A stretch of DNA of 37,956 bases from Gammaproteobacteria bacterium (GTDB taxonomy: Bacteria; Pseudomonadota; Gammaproteobacteria; GCA-001735895), in the NCBI GenBank assembly GCA_029862125.1, contig JAOTXY010000029.1, forward strand, positions 1 through 37,956, in the 5' to 3' direction. The position numbers and the translations under genes were made by a program. Under the pieces are notes generated by a model. That model saw only the letters and a list, made by a program, of their open reading frames with translations, ran no database searches and was not told the DNA's origin. Positions 15,030 through 24,497 of the stretch are shown one piece after another. How positions within the stretch are numbered: position 1 is the first letter of the stretch; each line of letters starts with the position of its first letter.

Positions 15030-16730
15030 TTACTCGATAGACGCCTTGTCGCGTTTGCTGGTCGTAGCCAGCACAATAGGACTGATGTGACCGACCGTCT
15101 TGACGTTTACGCAGGCGGTCTTGCCGCTGGCGATCGCGCGTCCTACCGCGGGAATAATATCGGCGCGTTTTTCAACCAGTTCACCGTAGCCACCAAGCCC
15201 TTCGAACATCGAATGAAACGGAATATCGCGAAAATCGGTCGCAAAATGTTGCTGTTTCGAAAACAGCCGTTCCTGTTGTTGCGAGATGCAGTCGAGTCCA
15301 CCGTTGTTATCGATGACTACGACGATCGGCAGTTTTTCCTGGAACGCGGCCTCGATGCTGGAACCACCCGAAAGGAAGGCACCGTCTCCACTGATTACAA
15401 CGACGCTCTTGTCCGGATGTTTCAGTTTAGCGACGCTCGCAAAAGGCACTCCGACTCCTAGCATACTGAAAGTGCCGGGATGCAGGATATTTCCAAGCTT
15501 CAGACCTCGATGACCCGCGATGTTTACCGAAATTTCGGACCAGAAATGCGTGTTACCACCATCGATAACCAGCCAGTCACCATCATTCATCGCGGCTTGT
15601 ACATCAATGGCGAGCTGCAACGGGTGGATCCGGTCGTCATCAAGTTGCGGAATATCCGCGATCATGTCTTCAACCCACTGCCGGCGCCAGGAACGGTTGG
15701 TTTCGATCCAGTCCGGCGCCAGCGGTTCGAGTGCGCCGAGTGCGCTGAAAAATGCGCCCGGATCGCTCAACAAGGCCTGGTCGGCAGCGCGGTTCAATTC
15801 GATTTCCTCGTGCGATCCATTGACGCAGACGAGTTGAGTGCTCGTCGGGAATAGCGGCGGATTACCGAAATTCATTTGATTATCGAGTCGCGTACCGACC
15901 ATGATGACGACATCGGATTCCCCGATCGCCAGTTTCGAGGGATGATACTGGTGTACATCGGCCAACCCCATGTAAACATCGCTCGCCTCCGATAACAGTT
16001 TTTGATGGTAAGGCACGTTGAATACCGGGATATTGAGCTTACGGGCACAATCTTCGAGTAGCGTTTCCGCACGCGACCACCAAACCCCGTGCCCACCGAT
16101 GATGATCGGTTTTTGCGCCTGCCTGATCGTTGCCAACGCCTGCTCCAGATCCTCCGGGCAGGGCCAGGCACGTGGCGGTGGTTTTGCGCTTCGATCGAAA
16201 GGACGTTCGTCGCGCATCGCGTCTTCCTCAAACGAACTGAACATGATGTCGACCGGCATGCTCAGGTGTACCGCACCCGGGTATCCGCTCAGGGCGATCT
16301 TCCAGGCGCGATCAACAATCTCGGAAATGCGCACACCATCGGTAATCGAAACACTGTACTTGGTTAAGGGTGCCGCGATAGAAACGTCGTCGATCTCCTT
16401 GAAACCACCGCTACCCTGGCGCTTCAGCGTACTCGATCCGGTAACGAATATTACCGGCGAGCGTTCGCCCCAGGCTTCCATCATCGCCGGCACCGCAGTC
16501 GCAAACCCCTCGGGCCCGACCAGGCACACCGCCGGGTTACGGGTGATGCGCGTATACCCATCGGCGAGATGACCGGCAACCTGTTCGTGTGGTGCATTAA
16601 TCACCGCGATACCGCATTCCATGAAGCCTTCCAGCGCCGGGTTGCAAAATCCACCGCTTAAGGTGAACACCTGGGTGACACCCTTCTCCTGCAACGCCCT
16701 GGCGAGCAGCTGGCCTCCGCGCATCTTCAT
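15030..16730 (-). CDS. ThDP-dependent enzyme (acetolactate synthase/2-oxoacid decarboxylase/2-hydroxyacyl-CoA lyase superfamily)
   Basis: Thiamine-diphosphate enzyme of 566 aa with the three usual domains. The catalytic Glu49 is in NAPHEQVAGHLADGYTRI, the central domain runs from about residue 190 to 340, and the ThDP/Mg motif is SGDGAFLSGGSSIEAA (GDG at 448-450) ending in VVVIDNNGG (Asn475-Asn476). Reactions in this family cleave or form C-C bonds next to a carbonyl, including decarboxylation of 2-oxo acids. The start at 16730 overlaps the stop of the FMN oxidase gene as ATGA. The pairing recalls mandelate dehydrogenase plus benzoylformate decarboxylase: a 2-hydroxy acid would be oxidised, then decarboxylated. 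It lacks the sequence style of sulfoacetaldehyde acetyltransferase. The substrate is unknown. Confidence 0.88.
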   Translation of the reverse strand: MKMRGGQLLARALQEKGVTQVFTLSGGFCNPALEGFMECGIAVINAPHEQVAGHLADGYTRITRNPAVCLVGPEGFATAVPAMMEAWGERSPVIFVTGSSTLKRQGSGGFKEIDDVSIAAPLTKYSVSITDGVRISEIVDRAWKIALSGYPGAVHLSMPVDIMFSSFEEDAMRDERPFDRSAKPPPRAWPCPEDLEQALATIRQAQKPIIIGGHGVWWSRAETLLEDCARKLNIPVFNVPYHQKLLSEASDVYMGLADVHQYHPSKLAIGESDVVIMVGTRLDNQMNFGNPPLFPTSTQLVCVNGSHEEIELNRAADQALLSDPGAFFSALGALEPLAPDWIETNRSWRRQWVEDMIADIPQLDDDRIHPLQLAIDVQAAMNDGDWLVIDGGNTHFWSEISVNIAGHRGLKLGNILHPGTFSMLGVGVPFASVAKLKHPDKSVVVISGDGAFLSGGSSIEAAFQEKLPIVVVIDNNGGLDCISQQQERLFSKQQHFATDFRDIPFHSMFEGLGGYGELVEKRADIIPAVGRAIASGKTACVNVKTVGHISPIVLATTSKRDKASIE

Positions 16731-17875
16731 TCAGGCTCTACCCCAGTGCTTGCCACCAGGCCATTCAGCATATAACTGGAATCTATATTATCGATATCCC
16801 TGCAACCGAGTTGCGCCAGGCTATTGTCGATCTGGCTCCTGAACAGTTCAATCAGCTGTTGCAGGCCGGGGTAACCGTCGGCAGCCATCGCATACAGAAA
16901 CGGGCGACCGATCAGCACGAAGTCGGCACCCGATGCGAGCGCCTTGAGCACCCCTTCGCCATTGCGTACCCCGCTGTCAAACAGTAACGGGAAATCAACA
17001 CCGACTGCCTCCCTGATCCGCGGCAACATTTGAATCGCCGCGGGCACACTATCAAGTTGCCGCCCGCCGTGGTTGGACACGCACACCGCATCGACCCCGG
17101 CATCGCGGATACGCACTGCATCCTCGCAATCGAGTACACCCTTGACGATCAAATTACCTGGCCAGCGTTCGCGCAGTCGCGCGAGAAAATCCCAGTCAAC
17201 CAGGCCTCGTGCCTCGTTACGCTTGAATTGCTGGCCGCCGGGGACATTGACGTTGGCGAGCCTCGGCATCCCTGTTTTCAGGGTCGTAAGCGACCATTGC
17301 GGATGCAACGCAAAATCTAAAAACTGCCTGGGACCAATTCGGAACGGCGACTGGAAGCCATTGCGCTCTTCACGCGGCCGCGACCCGATTGAGGGGACAT
17401 CGACAGTTAGAATCAGGTTGGTGTAACCCACGGTCTCCGCCCGTTCAATCAGGTGATAAGCGACTTCTTCGGACTGACCGACGTAGAGTTGAAACCAGGC
17501 ATGCTCACCAGCGCGCTCGGCAGTCGTTTCGATGCTGCTCGAAGACATGGTCGACAACACCAGCGGAATACCGTAGTGCCTGGCCGCACGGGCCAGCATC
17601 GCATCGGCACCGGGCCAGGTCAGGTCACACATCCCCATCGGTGCGATGCCGAAAGGCAGGTTCCAGTTCTGGTCGAAAAGCGTTTTCTGATAGCTTCGAT
17701 CTTCAACGTTGATCAGGACCCTAGGCAACATGCGCAGGGCCTCGATGGTTTCGACGTTTAGCGCGCAGGCCCTTTCTTCACCGGCGCTGCCGTCGATGAA
17801 ATCGAAGATCATCCGCGGCAGGCGACGTTTGGCTAACCTGCGCGCATCCGAGGCGCTGAATATCTTATTGCCCAT
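16727..17875 (-). CDS. FMN-dependent 2-hydroxyacid oxidase/dehydrogenase (LldD/MdlB/glycolate oxidase family)
   Basis: Flavoenzyme of 382 aa that oxidises an L-2-hydroxy acid to the 2-oxo acid. Family hallmarks are FDFIDGSAGEE near residue 24, PFGIAPMGM, the QLY motif (129-131), LTVDVPSIGSRPREERNGF, and the catalytic His269 with its Arg in CVSNHGGRQLD; GVRNGEGVLKALASGADFVLIGRPFLY is the phosphate-binding end. A Phe seems to occupy the position where many members have an active-site Tyr (DF rather than DY), which is tentative. Its 3' end overlaps the ThDP gene by 4 nt. It is the first gene of the leftward block, 130 bp downstream of the GntR gene, and the ATG has no clear ribosome site. Confidence 0.92.
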   Translation of the reverse strand: MGNKIFSASDARRLAKRRLPRMIFDFIDGSAGEERACALNVETIEALRMLPRVLINVEDRSYQKTLFDQNWNLPFGIAPMGMCDLTWPGADAMLARAARHYGIPLVLSTMSSSSIETTAERAGEHAWFQLYVGQSEEVAYHLIERAETVGYTNLILTVDVPSIGSRPREERNGFQSPFRIGPRQFLDFALHPQWSLTTLKTGMPRLANVNVPGGQQFKRNEARGLVDWDFLARLRERWPGNLIVKGVLDCEDAVRIRDAGVDAVCVSNHGGRQLDSVPAAIQMLPRIREAVGVDFPLLFDSGVRNGEGVLKALASGADFVLIGRPFLYAMAADGYPGLQQLIELFRSQIDNSLAQLGCRDIDNIDSSYMLNGLVASTGVEPE

Positions 17876-18005
17876 AGATATTGGAGGCTACGAAAATCGG
17901 TTTAATTCAACGCGCAAGTCTATCGTGTTGAACCTGAATTGAACAAATAGATTTATATCCAGTGAAAAGAAATTTTTTGAGGCCCGTCATGTTAACAAGT
18001 CAGGG

Positions 18006-18734
18006 TTAAAAAATAGTATTTTGATAATGGTGATTCCTGGTGCTGCAACGGCTGATACGAAGCTCAACCGGCGTTTTATCCAGGGTCAGTGCAACTCGCT
18101 CAATTTCAAGTAGCGGGGTACCGACCTCCAGCTTCAGTATTTTGGCATCATGCCTTGAAGCGGCCACCGCGCGCAGCTGCTCATCTGCGCTGTGTATTGT
18201 AATTCCGTACTGCTTTTCATAAAGTTCATAAAGCGTATTGGGCAGATCGTAGTTGCCTACCCTGCCCAAATTGCCAAATGGCCTGGCAGGCAGGGTAATG
18301 GTTTCGACCATGGTCGGTTTGGCGGAGAAATTCCGCACACGTTCGATTCTGATTATGTTTGTGCCGACGGCTAACTGTAGTTTCGAGGCCTCCATGCGTG
18401 ATGCCGGTTTTCTGCGGCAGTGCAACACACTGCTGTCCGGCAGCACCCTAAGGCCCTTGTTATCGGTAATGTGGAAAAAATGAAACAAGGCTCTATGGGT
18501 GTCATGGTTTGAAACAAAGGTTCCACGACCCTGCCTGCGTGTTAGTACGTTGTTCTCTACCAGTTCAGTAATTGCCTTGCGCACGGTACCCTGACTAACC
18601 CCGAGTTCCTGCGCCAGGTTTATTTCGCTGGGAATAATACTACCCGGCAACCATTCTCCCTTGCCTACTCTCGCGGTGAGAAGATCCTTTATTTGCATGT
18701 AAAGCGAAATAGAGCCTTTTCCAGTTGTAAGCAT
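18006..18734 (-). CDS. GntR-family regulator, HutC subfamily (UTRA effector domain)
   Basis: DNA-binding repressor-type protein of 242 aa. The winged helix spans residues about 8-76: ISLYMQIKDLL, IIPSEINLAQELGVSQGTVRKAI, then RRQGRGTFV. The UTRA ligand domain spans about 90-238, with GTNIIRIERVR, NTLYELYEKQYGI and GTPLLEIERVALTLD. ATG 18734 is chosen because GGAG (18740-18743) lies 5 nt upstream and the family's N-terminus begins here; the open frame continues 25 codons further up. It is divergent from suyA and upstream of the FMN oxidase gene. It probably represses suyAB-hpsN, and perhaps the leftward block, in response to a sulfonate or hydroxyacid. Confidence 0.92.
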   Translation of the reverse strand: MLTTGKGSISLYMQIKDLLTARVGKGEWLPGSIIPSEINLAQELGVSQGTVRKAITELVENNVLTRRQGRGTFVSNHDTHRALFHFFHITDNKGLRVLPDSSVLHCRRKPASRMEASKLQLAVGTNIIRIERVRNFSAKPTMVETITLPARPFGNLGRVGNYDLPNTLYELYEKQYGITIHSADEQLRAVAASRHDAKILKLEVGTPLLEIERVALTLDKTPVELRISRCSTRNHHYQNTIF

Positions 18735-18830
18735 TAAAACTCCAGGTCTTATTTGACAATAACAACGAACAGGCCGGAGATGAATTCCCGGGTCAAAACA
18801 GGCAGCCATATGTTCACTTAAGGAGTATAT

Positions 18831-18844
18831 GTCTTATATAAGAC
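18831..18844. promoter_or_regulatory. Putative GntR operator 1 (GTCTTATATAAGAC)
   Basis: A perfect 14-bp palindrome identical to the one at 18950-18963 and 119 bp away from it. It lies 96 bp upstream of the GntR start codon, where it could mediate autorepression. GT...TA...AC symmetry fits the HutC-type operator style. Assignment to this GntR protein is inferred from adjacency. Confidence 0.7.
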
Positions 18845-18949
18845 CGTGGCAAAAAAACAATTACAGAATTCAATTTACAGTCAAAACTTATACAGTTTCG
18901 TATTAAATCCTTCAAATTCAACGAGTTATAGTATTATATGAATTTATTA

Positions 18950-18963
18950 GTCTTATATAAGAC
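18950..18963. promoter_or_regulatory. Putative GntR operator 2 overlapping the suyA promoter region
   Basis: The second exact copy of GTCTTATATAAGAC. A TATAAT (18978-18983) lies 14 bp downstream, so the palindrome covers the expected -35 region of a suyA-directed promoter, the usual place for a repressor site. No good -35 hexamer is visible at 16-18 bp. Confidence 0.7.
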
Positions 18964-18975
18964 CACTTGACTAAA

Positions 18976-19006
18976 GCTATAATGAGGCGTAGGGTCTCAT
19001 TATAGC
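18976..19006. promoter_or_regulatory. Perfect 11-bp inverted repeat containing the suyA -10 box
   Basis: GCTATAATGAG (18976-18986) and CTCATTATAGC (18996-19006) flank a 9-nt spacer. The left arm holds TATAAT on the plus strand and the right arm holds TATAAT on the minus strand. It could be a second regulator's operator, or part of the promoter and leader of suyA. Confidence 0.5.
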
Positions 19007-19047
19007 GCTGGAAACAAGCGTGTTTTTCAATATTCCGGAGAGTAAAA

Positions 19048-19329
19048 ATGATTGATTTCGTAGTACATGACGAAGGAGATAGTGTCGGCGTTGTCGTAGT
19101 CGAGGGTGTCAAAGCCGGCGAGGAATTAACCGGCTGGGTAATGGATCAGGACATCGATATAAAATTCAAGGCGGCCAACGATATACCGATCGGACACAAG
19201 CTTGCGATAAAACCGATGAATGAAGGCGATACCGTGATCAAGTACGGCACGGATATCGGCAAGGTCGTCGCGGATATCGGTACCGGTGAACATGCCCATG
19301 TTCACAATATCAAGACCAAGCGCTGGTAA
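19048..19329 (+). CDS. suyA: (R)-sulfolactate sulfo-lyase small subunit (SAF domain, UxaA N-terminal type)
   Basis: Small 93-aa SAF-domain protein ([63 protein letters not shown]). It corresponds to the N-terminal part of altronate dehydratase and to SuyA of (2R)-sulfolactate sulfo-lyase, which with SuyB splits sulfolactate to pyruvate and sulfite. SuyAB are separate proteins, whereas altronate dehydratases are usually one chain of about 500 aa, and the next genes are suyB and hpsN, so SuyA is preferred. GGAGAG precedes the ATG. Two palindromes upstream probably control it. Confidence 0.82.
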   Translation: MIDFVVHDEGDSVGVVVVEGVKAGEELTGWVMDQDIDIKFKAANDIPIGHKLAIKPMNEGDTVIKYGTDIGKVVADIGTGEHAHVHNIKTKRW

Positions 19330-19373
19330 TCGGCAAACAAAACATCAAAAATCCCTTTCTGGAGAATAAAAAA

Positions 19374-20549
19374 ATGTCCCAAGATCTCAGTACGGCAACG
19401 TTTTCAGGTTATCGCCGCGAAAATGGTCGTGTAGGCGTTCGTAATCACGTCATAATCCTGCCGGTTGATGACCTGTCGAATGCGGCATGCGAAGCGGTTG
19501 CGAATAACATATCAGGCACCATGGCCCTGCCCCATCCTTATGGACGGCTGCAGTTTGGTGAAGACCTCGAGTTGCACTTTCGTACCTTGATCGGCACCGG
19601 TTCCAACCCCAATGTTGCGGCCGTGGTTGTGATTGGTATCGAAAATGGCTGGACCCAAAAAATTGTCGATGGCATCGCGGCGACCGGCAAGCCGGTAACC
19701 GGTTTTGGCATCGAGCAGCACGGCGACCATGAAACCATTATGGAAGCGTCCAAGGTGGCAAAGGAATACGCCCAGTGGGCTTCTGAATTAACGCGTGAAG
19801 AGGCTCCGATGGGCGAGCTCTGGGTTTCCACCAAATGTGGCGAATCCGATACCACCTCGGGCTGTGGATCAAATCCGACAGTCGGCAATGCGTTCGATAA
19901 ACTGTACCCGCATGGCGCAACATTGCTGTTTGGTGAGACCTCCGAAATCACAGGTGGTGAGCATCTTGTCGCCGAGCGTTGCCGCAACGACGAAGTTCGC
20001 GAGCGTTTCATGTTCATGTTCAATCGTTACCAGGATTTGATTGAACGTTTTAAAACCTCTGACCTGTCTGATTCCCAGCCTACCAAGGGCAACATCGAAG
20101 GTGGCCTGACGACCATCGAAGAAAAAGCGCTCGGTAACATACAAAAGATTGGCAGAGAATGCATGGTCGACGGCGTGCTGGATAAAGCAGAAGCACCGAC
20201 AGGTCCCGGGTTATGGTTTATGGACTCGTCGTCCGCCGCGGCCGAAATGGTAACCCTGGCTGCAGCAGCAGGCTACGTCGTTCATTTTTTCCCCACCGGA
20301 CAGGGCAATATCATCGGCAATCCGATCCTCCCGGTTATCAAGGTATGTGCCAATCCACGCACGGTTCGCACCATGAGTGAACATGTCGATGTTGATGTTT
20401 CCGGATTACTGCGTAAGGAAATGACCCCGGGCGAGGCTGGAGACAAGCTGCTTGAATCGATGTTTCGCACCGCCAACGGGCGCCTCACAGCGGCCGAGGC
20501 CCTGGGGCACCGGGAATTCGTACTCACCCGTCTGTATGAAAGCGCATAA
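19374..20549 (+). CDS. suyB: (R)-sulfolactate sulfo-lyase large subunit
   Basis: Large subunit, 391 aa, of the UxaA/GarD lyase superfamily; with SuyA it releases sulfite from (R)-3-sulfolactate, leaving pyruvate. Strings seen in SuyB-type proteins are [55 protein letters not shown] (Cys155 and Cys164, candidate metal ligands) and [24 protein letters not shown] lies 8-9 nt before the ATG. It follows suyA by 44 nt and precedes hpsN by 39 nt. The alternative is a sugar-acid dehydratase subunit; the neighbouring hpsN makes the sulfonate role much more likely. Confidence 0.83.
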   Translation: MSQDLSTATFSGYRRENGRVGVRNHVIILPVDDLSNAACEAVANNISGTMALPHPYGRLQFGEDLELHFRTLIGTGSNPNVAAVVVIGIENGWTQKIVDGIAATGKPVTGFGIEQHGDHETIMEASKVAKEYAQWASELTREEAPMGELWVSTKCGESDTTSGCGSNPTVGNAFDKLYPHGATLLFGETSEITGGEHLVAERCRNDEVRERFMFMFNRYQDLIERFKTSDLSDSQPTKGNIEGGLTTIEEKALGNIQKIGRECMVDGVLDKAEAPTGPGLWFMDSSSAAAEMVTLAAAAGYVVHFFPTGQGNIIGNPILPVIKVCANPRTVRTMSEHVDVDVSGLLRKEMTPGEAGDKLLESMFRTANGRLTAAEALGHREFVLTRLYESA

Positions 20550-20555
20550 TGCTGA

Positions 20556-21890
<1,335 letters not shown>

Positions 21891-21966
21891 CCGAATTCCA
21901 TAGCGATGCTTTTTATAGGTCTTCTATCGACAAACTGAATTTGCATTTGCTATTGTCTGCCGAGCC

Positions 21967-23130
21967 ATGAATACAAAGCTCAGCAAAGCAACGCTCGATG
22001 CAATCAATAACGAGGACGGTTGCGCCACCGGATTGCCCAACCGGGCATACACCAGCGAAGAATTCTTTCGCGTGGAACAGCAACAGTTATTCGCTAAAAC
22101 CTGGACCTGCATCGGTAACGGCTGCAGTGTTCCCGGGCCCGGTGATTTGCAACCCGTTGGTTTTCTGGGTCAGCCACTGGTCATGCTGCGCAATAAGCAG
22201 GGCGACGTCCGGGTCTTTCACAACGTCTGTAGCCATCGCGGCAATGAGCTGGTCTGGGAAGCCTGCCAGGTAAAAAATACGATTCAATGTCCCTACCACG
22301 GCTGGGCTTACGATCTTGACGGCCGCTTACTGGCAACCCCGAATGTCGGCGGCAGTGGCGTGCACAGCATCGACTGTCTCGACAAGAATGAGCATGGATT
22401 GCGTGCAGCGCGCTCTGCCGTCTGGATGGACCTGGTGTTTGTCAATCTGTCGGAAGATGCACCGGATTTCGAGTCCTTTATTGCCCCATTGCAACAACGT
22501 ATCGACAAGCTGGTGGCGAAGGAAAAGTTTTCGGCGCTCAGGCCGGCGGCCAGTCACGGCAGTTACACCATCGATTTTGCCGGCAACTGGAAACTATGCG
22601 TGGAAAACAACCTCGAGAGTTACCACCTGCCAACGATACATCCTGATTTGAACGCGGTGTCTAAACTCGAAGATCACTACCACTTCTATGGTGACGATCT
22701 TTTTGCCGGCCAGGGAACCCTGAAATACGACCACGAGCAAACAAATCTCGATGCGTTCCCGGTGTTTGATGGCTGGTCGGATATGGTTGCCGAGTACCCT
22801 ACCCTGTACCCCAACGTGTTCCTCGGTTTGCAGGCCGATCATTACTGGACGCGCTTCGTGCAGCCGGTTTCAGCCGGACGCTCGCTTGACCATTTACAGA
22901 TTTACTACCTGGGCGACGCCGCTGACAACCCCGACTTCGACGCGGCACGTGCGCACCGGCTGGAAGTCTGGGCCAAGGTATTCAACGAGGACATCGGCGT
23001 GGTTGAAGGCATGCAGCGCGGCCGTTGCTCAAGCGCCTTCAACGGTGGTGTATTCACGCCGATCATGGACAAGCCATCGCACCACTTTGCAAAGTGGGTC
23101 GCGAAAAAATTAACCCAAAGGAATCACTAG
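21967..23130 (+). CDS. Rieske non-heme iron oxygenase, alpha subunit (GbcA/CntA/choline-monooxygenase-like)
   Basis: Terminal oxygenase of 387 aa. The Rieske [2Fe-2S] motif is CSHRG (Cys88, His90) and CPYHGW (Cys108, His111). The catalytic domain has FAGNWKLCVENNLESYHLPTIHPDL, giving His220 and His225, with Glu217 where ring-hydroxylating enzymes have the bridging Asp; NEDIGVVEGMQRG supplies the third iron ligand, Asp342. A bridging Glu is characteristic of the CntA/GbcA branch, which hydroxylates methyl or adjacent carbons of quaternary ammonium compounds. The reductase component is not in the window. It lies 76 bp after hpsN, and its stop overlaps the next start (TAGTG). A role on a methylated zwitterion is inferred. 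Confidence 0.88.
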   Translation: MNTKLSKATLDAINNEDGCATGLPNRAYTSEEFFRVEQQQLFAKTWTCIGNGCSVPGPGDLQPVGFLGQPLVMLRNKQGDVRVFHNVCSHRGNELVWEACQVKNTIQCPYHGWAYDLDGRLLATPNVGGSGVHSIDCLDKNEHGLRAARSAVWMDLVFVNLSEDAPDFESFIAPLQQRIDKLVAKEKFSALRPAASHGSYTIDFAGNWKLCVENNLESYHLPTIHPDLNAVSKLEDHYHFYGDDLFAGQGTLKYDHEQTNLDAFPVFDGWSDMVAEYPTLYPNVFLGLQADHYWTRFVQPVSAGRSLDHLQIYYLGDAADNPDFDAARAHRLEVWAKVFNEDIGVVEGMQRGRCSSAFNGGVFTPIMDKPSHHFAKWVAKKLTQRNH

Positions 23131-24071
23131 TGATAGCCATGAGTATTTCTAAGCCGTTAGCGCCCCTCCTGGCAGCGGTGCTGGTATTGGCCCCTACACA
23201 GTCACAGGCGGAACAGAAACTGGCCCTGCAACAGGTAACCGAAGATGTCTATGCAATAGTTGGTGAGCTCGGCAACCGCAGCAAAGACAACCTGGGAAAC
23301 AATGCAACATTCGGATTGGTTGTTACCGGGGAAGGTGCCGTACTCATTGACTCGGGCGGAACCCACCCCGGTGCCCGAGAAATCGACCTGCTGATTAAAA
23401 GCGTTACCGACAAACCCGTGGTGCGGGTTATCAATACCGGCGGGCAGGATCATCGCTGGTTGGGTAACGGCTATTTCAGGGACCAGGGTGCACAAATTAT
23501 TGCCAGCGAAGCCGCGGTGAACGACCAGAAAGCCCGTACCCAGGATCAACTCATACTGCTTGGCAACCTGGTTGGAGAAAAAGCAGTTAAAGCAACCGAT
23601 CCGGTTTATGCCGATAAGACATTTACCGATTTATTCGAGTTTGAATTAGGTGGTATTGTTTTCGAATTACACCATTCAGACCAGGCGCACACCCCCGGTG
23701 ATAGTTATGTCTGGCTTCCTCAAAAGCAGGTTATGTTCACCGGTGATATTGTTTACGTCGAGAGGATGCTGGGCGTCGGATCACAATCCAACAGCAAAAG
23801 CTGGCTCGAGGTTTTTCAAACCATGGCGGCACATAAGCCACGATACCTGGTACCAGGGCACGGGCATTTAACCGACTTATCGCGGGCCAGAAAGGATACC
23901 TATGATTACCTGGTTTTCCTGCGCAAATCGGTTGCAGATTTCATGGACAGTGGTGGCGACATTTCGGCGATAGGCGACCTAGACCAGGCAAAATTCAGCC
24001 ACCTGCAAAATTTTGAGGAAATTGCCGGACGAAATGCACAGCAGGTGTTTACCGAAATGGAATGGGAGTAG
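23130..24071 (+). CDS. Secreted MBL-fold hydrolase with degenerate first metal motif
   Basis: Metallo-beta-lactamase-fold protein of 313 aa with an N-terminal Sec signal (LAPLLAAVLVLAPTQSQA, cleavage near residue 27), so periplasmic. GTG 23130 is chosen because AAAGGA (23117-23122) lies 7 nt upstream and GTG overlaps the Rieske stop; ATG 23139 is the alternative. Where the family has NTHxHxDH, this protein has INTGGQDHRWLGN (residues 101-113), so the first two His are Gly and Gln. Later ligands are present: His187 (QAHTPGD), Asp206 (FTGDIVY) and His244 (PGHGH). One metal site is therefore probably lost or rebuilt. Coupling to the Rieske oxygenase suggests a linked pathway, unproven. Confidence 0.82.
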   Translation: MIAMSISKPLAPLLAAVLVLAPTQSQAEQKLALQQVTEDVYAIVGELGNRSKDNLGNNATFGLVVTGEGAVLIDSGGTHPGAREIDLLIKSVTDKPVVRVINTGGQDHRWLGNGYFRDQGAQIIASEAAVNDQKARTQDQLILLGNLVGEKAVKATDPVYADKTFTDLFEFELGGIVFELHHSDQAHTPGDSYVWLPQKQVMFTGDIVYVERMLGVGSQSNSKSWLEVFQTMAAHKPRYLVPGHGHLTDLSRARKDTYDYLVFLRKSVADFMDSGGDISAIGDLDQAKFSHLQNFEEIAGRNAQQVFTEMEWE

Positions 24072-24231
24072 CAGTATGAGAATGTCCCTAAAAGTTCCCG
24101 GTTTTCACAGATTCGAAGGCTAAGTTTCTGTTTTCGTGGCCGAAAACGACTGCTAAGCGCGATTTTCTCCCCTCTGTATGCAAAACTTAGTTTCATTGCT
24201 TCGCTTGATAAGGCACTATTGGTCGTACGCT

Positions 24232-24237
24232 TATAAT
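24232..24237 (+). promoter_or_regulatory. Possible -10 box upstream of the cold-shock gene
   Basis: A perfect TATAAT in the 426-bp gap 24072-24497. No -35 hexamer lies at the standard distance (TTGATA at 24205-24210 is 21 bp away). If used, the csp mRNA would have a leader of about 250 nt, as is common for cspA-type genes. Apart from this and the small ORF at 24317, nothing else was recognised in the gap. Confidence 0.3.
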
Positions 24238-24316
24238 AAATAGCCTGGTTATCTGGAATCTAAGTACTTGTTAATAGAGCTGTGGAGTCTGATCGACCCA
24301 ACCAGCCCCTAGGATA

Positions 24317-24454
24317 ATGAGAGTAAATTCCCGTAAATACCGCCTGAAAATGGCTCGTAACGAACCCGACTCAAACCGTCCGTTACCAGGTGGATCGCAT
24401 CGCGTCCAGGTAGAGGAAGTAACAATCCTGTTTCGAAACGGTGAATTCGAATAG
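24317..24454 (+). CDS. Possible small basic protein of 45 aa upstream of the cold-shock gene
   Basis: An open frame of 45 codons beginning MRVNSRKYRLKMARNE and ending VTILFRNGEFE, with an AGGA very close to the ATG. The predicted strand-like end (HRVQVEEVTILFRNG) is regular enough to be a folded small protein. It ends 43 nt before the cold-shock start, inside its likely leader, so it could also be a leader peptide. I recognise no family, and a chance ORF is possible. Confidence 0.3.
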   Translation: MRVNSRKYRLKMARNEPDSNRPLPGGSHRVQVEEVTILFRNGEFE

Positions 24455-24497
24455 GGGCTTATCTAAATGATTCACCATTATTAACGAGAGTATTGAC

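Noticed and set aside
16018..16572. 184-aa plus-strand open frame antisense to the ThDP enzyme
   Set aside because: No recognisable motifs, and the opposite strand encodes a complete enzyme.
19048..20549. Altronate or galactarate dehydratase as the identity of the UxaA-like pair
   Set aside because: Subunits are split as in SuyAB, no hexuronate genes are near, and hpsN follows directly.
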